DNA of 10,759 nucleotides from the NCBI GenBank assembly GCA_016867055.1, contig VGKN01000028.1, positions 1-10,759 on the forward strand, written 5' to 3'. Under the pieces are notes generated by a model. The model was not told the DNA's origin. It was given only the letters and a program-made list of their open reading frames with translations, and ran no database searches. The stretch is from Candidatus Omnitrophota bacterium (GTDB lineage Bacteria > Omnitrophota > Koll11 > VGKN01). A program made the position numbers and the translations under genes. Position 1 is the first letter of the stretch; each line of letters starts with the position of its first letter. Below are positions 1-6,784 of this stretch, one piece after another.

Positions 1-623
1 CTGGTAATTACCGTCTTTCTGTAGCAATTTGGGATGAAAAGGAAATATTGGCGTATAACTATCATGCTGGATTATATAAATTCAGAATTTTGGGAAGGAG
101 TTTAAACAATCAGTTGTTTGAAATGGAATATAAATGGGATAATCTGGTTAAAAACTTATCCTTAGGTTATAATCACATTCTGCCCTTAAAGGTTCTAAGG
201 GAAGTTTGGAAGAAGGTTGTAAACTATCAAAACAGTTTAGATATCAAGAGGGTAGAACTGTTGAATATTAATGATAAAGTAGAAATGATTTTTAAAACCA
301 ATGAAACTCTTAAAGTAAAAATTTATCTCTCTAATAATAAACTTAGTGGGTGTGTTTTATGGGTTGGAGTTTTTCGCGAAGATGGTATATATTGCCATGG
401 GGTATATAAGGAGTTAGAAACAGATAAGAATGAAATTTCTTTGATCTATCCTAAGTTTTTATTGCTAAATGGAAATTACCTTACCTCTGTGGGCGTATTT
501 AAATTAAGAGAGAAAAAAATTTTGGTTTGCCATCATGGAATATATCCTTTTAAAATTATATCTGATTTAAAAGACCACGGAACAGTTTATTGTGAACATA
601 GATGGAAATGGAAACTACCATAG
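1..623 (+). CDS. Wzt-like polysaccharide ABC exporter ATP-binding subunit, C-terminal part with tandem carbohydrate-binding domains (5' partial)
   Basis: The reading frame is open from base 3 to the stop at 621-623, so the gene begins outside the window; a TTG at 48 lies inside a domain and is not a credible start. The ATPase domain is not visible. What remains looks like the C-terminal region of Wzt-type subunits, which bind the O-antigen or similar glycan to be exported. The first stretch (about 3-146) starts with GNYRLSVAIWDE and ends with an F-x-[IV]-x-G strand and a YKW tail, the typical end of this beta-sandwich. A second complete copy follows at about 243-620: a family-like opening (IKRVELLN), a central VGVFREDGIY strand pair, LLLNGNYLTSVGVF matching the first domain's start, and the tail EHRWKW. 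The protein should sit on the cytoplasmic face with its permease. Family assignment is from pattern, with no ATPase motif to confirm it; the two-domain arrangement is the odd point. Confidence 0.72.
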   Translation, partial: GNYRLSVAIWDEKEILAYNYHAGLYKFRILGRSLNNQLFEMEYKWDNLVKNLSLGYNHILPLKVLREVWKKVVNYQNSLDIKRVELLNINDKVEMIFKTNETLKVKIYLSNNKLSGCVLWVGVFREDGIYCHGVYKELETDKNEISLIYPKFLLLNGNYLTSVGVFKLREKKILVCHHGIYPFKIISDLKDHGTVYCEHRWKWKLP

Positions 624-670
624 TTTAAATGCATCAGAGTAAAAGCGTTAACATATCAAAGATATTTTAA

Positions 671-675
671 AAGGG
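671..675 (+). promoter_or_regulatory. Ribosome binding site of the giant glycosyltransferase/radical SAM gene
   Basis: AAGGG lies seven bases before the ATG at 683 and supports that start. The surrounding string AGGGCTAAT, followed by two bases and ATG, recurs exactly upstream of the ATG at 9716. Confidence 0.55.
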
Positions 676-682
676 CTAATCT

Positions 683-3600
683 ATGAATAGAAAGCCTCCC
701 TTTGTTTCAATAATCACGGTTAATTATAATGGTAAAAAATACCTAAAAATGTGTTTTGATTCTCTCTTCAAGATAAATTATCCAAAAAATAAATTTGAGA
801 TTATTATGGTTGATAACTGTTCAACAGATGATTCTGTAGACTTTGTTAGAAAAAAATATCTAAAAATAAAAATCATAAAAAATGATGTTAATAATTACTG
901 TAGAGCAAATAACTTGGGTATTAAAAAAGCAAAGGGTGAGTATGTAGCGCTGGTTAATAATGATATAAAGGTAGATAAAAACTGGCTCATAGAATTGCTC
1001 AATGTTATAGAAGGAGATAAAAATATTGCAGCTGTTGGCAGCAAGATACTGACATTTAATGGAAAATACATTCAGAATGCCGGGCATTACGAACTTCCTA
1101 ATTTTTACTGGGGGGAACGGGGTGCAGGTAGAGAACAAGGTTTATATAATAATATAGAGGAAGTTCCAAGTATTTGCGGCGCATCTGTTTTGTATAGAAA
1201 AAGTCACATAGAGCAGATTGGTTTATTTGATGAAGATTTTATAATTTATGGTGAAGATGTTGATATTTCATATAGACTTAGAAAAGTCGGATACAAATTG
1301 TTATTTGTTCCAAGGAGTAAAGTCTGTCATATCTTTCATGGCTCAGGGAGTGAAAGATTATCCAGATTTTATATTGAGAGAAATAGGTTATTATTTTTGG
1401 CAAAACATTTTCCTTGGAAGTTATCCAATGCCTTACTTGGAAAGGGTACCTTTACTGTAGATAATGGATTAGAAAACTGCGGAAGATTATATGAGGTCTT
1501 GCCAGATGTTCTACTCACTTTATATAAAAATCATCCTATAGAAGTAATTAAAACTGAGGTAACAGCCCTTTTACAAGAATTAAGAAAGATTTCCAACTAT
1601 GAAAAAGATAAATTTTCCGAAGATGTCAAAAATTTAAATATACTTTTTACAAATAAAGAAAAAGAACTCTCCTCCAAGGATAATCTCCTCTCCGAAAAAG
1701 ACCAACAACTCACCTCCCTCAAAGAGGAACTTACCAACCTCTCCAACCAACTCAAACACCGGATGGATGAGGTTCTCATCAAGGATGGCCAGTTGATTGA
1801 AAAAGACCAACAACTCACCTCCCTCAAAGAGGAACTTACCAACCTCTCCAACCAACTCAAACACCGGATGGATGAGGTTCTCATCAAGGATGGCCAGTTG
1901 ATTGAAAAAGACCAACAACTCACCTCCCTCAAAGAGGAACTTACCAACCTCTCCAACCAACTCAAACACCGGATGGATGAGGTTCTCATCAAGGATGGCC
2001 AGTTGATTGAAAAAGACCAACAACTCACCTCCCTCAAAGAGGAACTTGCAAGTAAAAATAATATCATCTGCGATAAGGAAAGAGAGTTAGCTTGTGTAAA
2101 AGTAGCATTTGAACAAAAAGTTAACGAACTCAATGGTATTTACAATTCAGAAGGTTTTAGATTTATTCTAAGACCATTATGGACTGTTCTATGGAACTTG
2201 AAAATTTCCTTTAGGAAATTAAAATCATTGTTAACCGCTTTTCTTTTGATAATAATACCTATAGTACTTACTCCTCTCTTTTTTTTTGTAAGCATTTCCT
2301 TCCTCTTTGAAGAACTTATTTGCAAACTTACAAAAACCTTCCTTAAAAGAAAGACTCCTGAGAGAAAAATTATCTCATTTGATGATTTAAGGGTAAGTAT
2401 TGTAATCCCAAGTTGGAATGGTGCGGGTCTTTTAAAGGAATGTTTGAATTCAATCTTAGTTTTGGAAGAATTTAAAAATAGTGAAAATGAAGTTTTAGTA
2501 GTGGATGATGGTAGTCAAGACGGGACATTTAAATTTGTTAAACAGAATTTTCCAGAGGTAAGAATAGTCCGAAATGAGAATAATATGGGGTTTGGATATA
2601 CCTGTAACAGAGGGGTTAGAGAGGCAAAAAATGAACTCATAGTTTTAATTAATAACGATATCCTTGTAACCAGAGATTTTCTTAATCCCTTAAAAGAGCA
2701 TTTCAGAGATGAAAATGTATTTGCTGTAACGCCTAAATTGTATGGATGGGATAAAAAAACCTTCATGTGGGGTATGCATATAGGACATTTTAAGAATGGT
2801 TATATCAGTCTATGGAATGAAGCTGATACGCTGGAGGGTGATAAAATTTACCAAACCTCTCCCACAATATTTGCCATTGGCGGAGCAATGGTTTTTAGAA
2901 AAAGAGATTTCTTGTGGCTCGGAGGTTTTGATGAAATATATAAACCCAACTGTTGGGAAGATATAGATATCTCTTATAGAGCATGGAAAAGAGATTTAAA
3001 AATTGTCTATGAACCAAAAAGCCTGATGTATCATAAGGGCAAGGCAACCCTAACATACGAAAGGCACAAAGAAATAAAAAACGAGATTTCATTTACTTGG
3101 AAAAATATAACCGATTGGGATATTTTGAAAGAGCATCTAAATCTCCTGCCGGCAAATTTGCAAAGATATGGTTTTCCATTTTTAAAAGGGTTTTTATGGG
3201 CATTAAATTTATTGCCGATTACTTTATCCCATAGATTTAGTGAGAAAAGGTATATTAAACGTGAGGATAAAGGTATATTTGACTATTGTATGAATTATTA
3301 TGAGAATTTTAGAAAAAATAACTTTAAGCATTTTGAAAAAGAGGCTAAGAGAAATATTCTAATTATCAGCCTGTTTGTGCCTTATCCTCTTGATAGAGGA
3401 GGCAATATAAGAATTTGTACTTTAACTCAACACCTAAGAGAAAAATATAATATTTATCTCTTAACGTTAATTCATAACAAAAAAGAGTTTAATTATATAC
3501 CAAAGCTAAAGGAAATTTTTAAAGAGGTATTCTTAGTTTATCAATATACACCAATGGTGCCGAATTCCTTATTCCCCGAGAGATATAAATATGCTTATAG

Positions 3601-6600
3601 CAGAGACTTGATAGAAAAACTTAAGGAAATCCAAGATACAATACCCTTGGATATCATTCAGATAGAGTCAAACGAATTGTTATATTTATTGAGTTTTATA
3701 AAATTTACTCCCGTTGTTTACACTGAACATGATATTAGTATCTTGGCTTTTAAAAAATCTTATTATAGATATGAAGGCCACAATACTTTAGTTAATTTTT
3801 ATGAATATCTAAAACGAGTTAATTATCATAAAAATGCCTACAAACGATTATACAATGTAATTACTTTATCTAAGCAAGATAATAATTTATTAAAGAAAAT
3901 GTTCCCAAATCTAAACCTTCATCTTATTCAAACGGGGGTAGATATAGATTTTTTCTATTTCAAGCAGCAAAGTAACGAACTTAAAAAATTAGTTTTTGTA
4001 GGTCATTATAAACATTATCCAAATGAAGATGCAATGGTTTATTTTGTTAAAGAAATATTTCCTCTTATCAAAGAGAAAATTAAAAATATTGAACTTTTGG
4101 TTGTTGGTTCTGAGCCAAACGAGGCCATTAAATCTTTGTCCCAATGTCAAGGAGTAAATATAATTGGAAGAGTGGATGATATTAGGCCTTATCTGAGAAG
4201 TGCCAGTGTATTTATAAATCCAATTCGTATTAGTGCAGGTATAAAGGGAAAGGTTTTGGAAGCAATGTCAAGCGGCATACCGGTTGTTTCTACTTCGCAA
4301 GGGCTTTCTGGGATAGATGCAGTAGATGGTAAGGAGGTATTAGTCGCAGATAATCCAAAGGAATTCGCAGCCTGTGTAATCAGAGTTATCCAGGATAATG
4401 GTTTAACTTCAAAACTCATACATAATGCACGTAAGTTGGTAGAGAATAAGTATCACTGGAAACGTATAATTGAAGGGCTCGAATGTCTTTATACAGATAT
4501 AATATCTATTCCGCAGAAATTAAATCATACTGATTATTCTCAAATGGGTAAAATCACTGAGGTAATAAGGGCAAATGTTGAGAAAAAAATAGATGATGTT
4601 GAATTGGAGGGGCCTGAGCAGGGACCGGAGGAACTTCATCTTGAGTTAACATACAACTGTAATAGCAGATGCATTATGTGTGATTTATGGGACTACTATA
4701 AAAGGAAATCTAATTTGCAGTGTGAACTTACCAAAGAAGAAATAGAAAATTTTATAGAAGACTCTTCGTATCTTAAAAGAGTGAAAAGGGTTGTTTTGTC
4801 TGGAGGCGAACCATTTTTGCGCAAAGATATTTTTGATATATGCGGGCTCATAGTTAAATATTTACCAGATGCCTCTATTAATATCTTAACAAACGGTGTA
4901 GATACTGACAGAATCATAAGCACAACCAGAGAGATTATAGAGAAATATAATCCAGGGGCAATCTCAATAGGTAGTTCATTGGATGGCGTAGGGGTTATTC
5001 ACGATAAAATTAGAGGCAAAAAGAATGCATTCACCTCGTTAAAGAAGACTATTGAGAGATGCAGGTTAGAATTATCAAATGTTGATTTTACCCTGACCTT
5101 TACTTTAACCCCCCATAATTTTAAGCAGTTGAATATCTCGAAGAAATTTGCCGATAAGTATAATTTAAAGTTTTACGCACAGTTTGCCGTTCCCAAAGAG
5201 ACAAGAAAGCAATTTAAATGGAAGGGAAGTCATTTTAATAAGATACAGGAAGGTATTTATGATATTTTAAAGGATTCTATAAAAGAATGCGACTTGGAGA
5301 GGATTTTGCAAGATATTGAAAGTAGTTACGTTAATAACGATTTTTTAGCTAATTTTTATTATTGGTCAAATTTGGTTAAATACCAAAAAGAACAAAAAAG
5401 GATTTTTAAAAAATGCGTTGCAGGTTCAAGATTTGCCATGCTCAATCCCTTTGGAGATGTATTTTTCTGCCCAATTTTAAAAGATAAAACAATAGGCAAT
5501 ATTCGCCAAGAAAATTTTGATAAAATCTGGATGTCGCACAAAGCAAAGAATATTAGAAATTTTATTCAAGAAGGAATTTGTCATTGCTGGCTCGTATGCA
5601 TTATATTTCCTTTATTAGATGAAACATTCAAAAGCGAGAGTCAGGTAATGTATTTATCAAATAGTCAAGATAGGTATTCTATAGAGACACAGGAAGAAAA
5701 TATAGATCATAATGAGAAAGAATTTGATCAAAAAAAGACCATTTTAAGTTCAACCCCACAGATAATCGGTATAGGAGCTCATTATAACTGCAATGCTAAA
5801 TGTATATTTTGTCTTGATGGCGATTATCCCTATTTTAATTTAGACATCTATAAGGGTTTTTTTGAAAAAAAATTAGGAAGCATTCTACCCCGAGCCCGTG
5901 CTTTGAATTTATGTGGATATGGAGAAATTCTCCTAATGCCCGATGTTCTATTATTTCTAGATTATTTAAATAAAACTCTCCCCCATGTAAATAAAATTAT
6001 TACAACAAATGGAGTCCCCTTAAGCCCCTCTATCCTTGGGAGGATTATAGAGAGTAAATATAATATCCAGATTTCTCTACATACTTCAAATAAAGATCTT
6101 CATAAATTATTAACAGGCATTGATATGTTTGAAAGAATAATAGAACAGATTAAACATTTAGTTCGTATAAGACCAGATAGTAGAATGCCAGGGATAAGTT
6201 TAGTATTTGTAATTAATTCTTTAAATATTGAAGACTTGCCAAATTTTGTAAGATTTGCGATAGATTTAGGAGTTGATGAAGTAATTTGTAACTATTTGAC
6301 TATATATAAACCCTCTCATTTTGAATTATCCTGTTTCTATAAGCAGGACATAACCAATGAAATGGTAGCCGAAGCAGAGGAAATAGCAAATACTCATAAT
6401 TTTCGTTTAAGAACCCCTCCAAAGTTTAATCAGCCTTCCCAAAATAATGGTGATAGCATATGTAGTGAACCCTGGAGGTATTTTTATGTTGAAACCCAAG
6501 GTTCTGTTTTACCGTGTTGCTACGCCGAGGGACATATTGGTTATCTAAATCAAAAAAGTTTTGAGGAAATTTGGAATGGTAAGGTCTATCAGGATTTAAG

Positions 6601-6757
6601 GCGTTCACAAATAGAAAGAAGAATAGATGGGTTTTGTAAAAACTGTTATAAATTAAATGAAAACAACGTAAATAATCTACTCGCTCACATAAATATTACT
6701 TCTCTCAGACGTTATGGTTTTTCATTAGAAGATATAGAGAAGTATTCTAAACTATAG
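683..6757 (+). CDS. Giant fusion: GT2 - coiled coil - membrane segment - GT2 - GT4 - radical SAM/SPASM - radical SAM/SPASM (2024 aa)
   Basis: One frame without a stop encodes five enzyme-like domains. Residues 5-270 are a GT2 glycosyltransferase: nucleotide-binding D44, NND at 92-94 in the DxD position, ED at 191-192 and H216/H219. Residues about 300-490 form a charged coiled coil with perfect 35-residue repeats (338-455). A basic amphipathic stretch (RPLW onward, 497-515) leads into a hydrophobic segment at 516-542, probably membrane-inserted. Residues 569-800 are a second GT2 (DD 608-609, NND 657-659, ED 759-760, H784). Residues 890-1275 are a GT-B fold GT4; FVGHYKHYPN opens its second half and the donor-site GIKGKVLEAMSSG spans 1186-1198. 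Residues 1315-1640 are radical SAM (C1326, C1330, C1333; GGEP 1374-1377) with SPASM-like C1578, C1596, C1633, C1635, C1639. Residues 1692-1995 are another (C1703, C1707, C1710; GYGE 1745-1748) with C1927, C1945, C1946, C1985, C1988. It starts 59 bases after the Wzt-like gene, so co-transcription is likely. GT2 and GT4 families transfer sugars from nucleotide sugars; radical SAM/SPASM proteins use FeS clusters for radical chemistry. Substrates are unknown. No strong internal ribosome site was seen before the later domains. Confidence 0.85.
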   Translation: MNRKPPFVSIITVNYNGKKYLKMCFDSLFKINYPKNKFEIIMVDNCSTDDSVDFVRKKYLKIKIIKNDVNNYCRANNLGIKKAKGEYVALVNNDIKVDKNWLIELLNVIEGDKNIAAVGSKILTFNGKYIQNAGHYELPNFYWGERGAGREQGLYNNIEEVPSICGASVLYRKSHIEQIGLFDEDFIIYGEDVDISYRLRKVGYKLLFVPRSKVCHIFHGSGSERLSRFYIERNRLLFLAKHFPWKLSNALLGKGTFTVDNGLENCGRLYEVLPDVLLTLYKNHPIEVIKTEVTALLQELRKISNYEKDKFSEDVKNLNILFTNKEKELSSKDNLLSEKDQQLTSLKEELTNLSNQLKHRMDEVLIKDGQLIEKDQQLTSLKEELTNLSNQLKHRMDEVLIKDGQLIEKDQQLTSLKEELTNLSNQLKHRMDEVLIKDGQLIEKDQQLTSLKEELASKNNIICDKERELACVKVAFEQKVNELNGIYNSEGFRFILRPLWTVLWNLKISFRKLKSLLTAFLLIIIPIVLTPLFFFVSISFLFEELICKLTKTFLKRKTPERKIISFDDLRVSIVIPSWNGAGLLKECLNSILVLEEFKNSENEVLVVDDGSQDGTFKFVKQNFPEVRIVRNENNMGFGYTCNRGVREAKNELIVLINNDILVTRDFLNPLKEHFRDENVFAVTPKLYGWDKKTFMWGMHIGHFKNGYISLWNEADTLEGDKIYQTSPTIFAIGGAMVFRKRDFLWLGGFDEIYKPNCWEDIDISYRAWKRDLKIVYEPKSLMYHKGKATLTYERHKEIKNEISFTWKNITDWDILKEHLNLLPANLQRYGFPFLKGFLWALNLLPITLSHRFSEKRYIKREDKGIFDYCMNYYENFRKNNFKHFEKEAKRNILIISLFVPYPLDRGGNIRICTLTQHLREKYNIYLLTLIHNKKEFNYIPKLKEIFKEVFLVYQYTPMVPNSLFPERYKYAYSRDLIEKLKEIQDTIPLDIIQIESNELLYLLSFIKFTPVVYTEHDISILAFKKSYYRYEGHNTLVNFYEYLKRVNYHKNAYKRLYNVITLSKQDNNLLKKMFPNLNLHLIQTGVDIDFFYFKQQSNELKKLVFVGHYKHYPNEDAMVYFVKEIFPLIKEKIKNIELLVVGSEPNEAIKSLSQCQGVNIIGRVDDIRPYLRSASVFINPIRISAGIKGKVLEAMSSGIPVVSTSQGLSGIDAVDGKEVLVADNPKEFAACVIRVIQDNGLTSKLIHNARKLVENKYHWKRIIEGLECLYTDIISIPQKLNHTDYSQMGKITEVIRANVEKKIDDVELEGPEQGPEELHLELTYNCNSRCIMCDLWDYYKRKSNLQCELTKEEIENFIEDSSYLKRVKRVVLSGGEPFLRKDIFDICGLIVKYLPDASINILTNGVDTDRIISTTREIIEKYNPGAISIGSSLDGVGVIHDKIRGKKNAFTSLKKTIERCRLELSNVDFTLTFTLTPHNFKQLNISKKFADKYNLKFYAQFAVPKETRKQFKWKGSHFNKIQEGIYDILKDSIKECDLERILQDIESSYVNNDFLANFYYWSNLVKYQKEQKRIFKKCVAGSRFAMLNPFGDVFFCPILKDKTIGNIRQENFDKIWMSHKAKNIRNFIQEGICHCWLVCIIFPLLDETFKSESQVMYLSNSQDRYSIETQEENIDHNEKEFDQKKTILSSTPQIIGIGAHYNCNAKCIFCLDGDYPYFNLDIYKGFFEKKLGSILPRARALNLCGYGEILLMPDVLLFLDYLNKTLPHVNKIITTNGVPLSPSILGRIIESKYNIQISLHTSNKDLHKLLTGIDMFERIIEQIKHLVRIRPDSRMPGISLVFVINSLNIEDLPNFVRFAIDLGVDEVICNYLTIYKPSHFELSCFYKQDITNEMVAEAEEIANTHNFRLRTPPKFNQPSQNNGDSICSEPWRYFYVETQGSVLPCCYAEGHIGYLNQKSFEEIWNGKVYQDLRRSQIERRIDGFCKNCYKLNENNVNNLLAHINITSLRRYGFSLEDIEKYSKL
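1694..2047 (+). repeat. In-frame 105-bp perfect tandem repeat, three full copies plus 39 bp
   Basis: Copies start at 1694, 1799, 1904 and 2009 (the last ends at 2047). The three full copies are identical base for base by eye. Each encodes 35 residues, five heptads, running from EKDQQLT to IKDGQLI, with Leu or Val at position 6 of every heptad. The unit has 49 G or C of 105 (47%), clearly richer than the flanking DNA, and uses CTC, TCC and ACC codons that are scarce elsewhere in the window. A degenerate version of the preceding half-unit (SSKDNLLS, 330-337) leads in. Identity between copies implies recent expansion or gene conversion. A sequence this repetitive can also be miscounted in a short-read assembly. 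Confidence 0.95.
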
Positions 6758-6784
6758 TTAAGTTAATGAATATTTTATAAAAAC

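Noticed and set aside
48..623. Treating the TTG at 48 as the start of a complete 191-residue protein
   Set aside because: The frame is open to base 3 and the upstream residues (GNYRLSVAIWDE) belong to the same binding domain, so the gene is cut by the window edge.
1248..1460. Plus-strand frame of 70 codons inside the first GT2 domain
   Set aside because: It overlaps conserved GT2 motifs in another frame and its translation shows no domain.
1694..2047. CRISPR array
   Set aside because: The units are contiguous, in frame and have no unique spacers; they encode heptads of a coiled coil.
1597..2133. Long minus-strand frames across the tandem repeat, with repetitive translations
   Set aside because: They are mirror images of the 105-bp repeat in the coding strand. 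Identical copies keep any stop-free antisense frame open, and the sense frame has clear domains on both sides.
4544..4546. Internal ATG as a separate start for the first radical SAM module of the giant protein
   Set aside because: There is no Shine-Dalgarno sequence in front of it and no stop in the frame upstream, so a single continuous protein is simpler.
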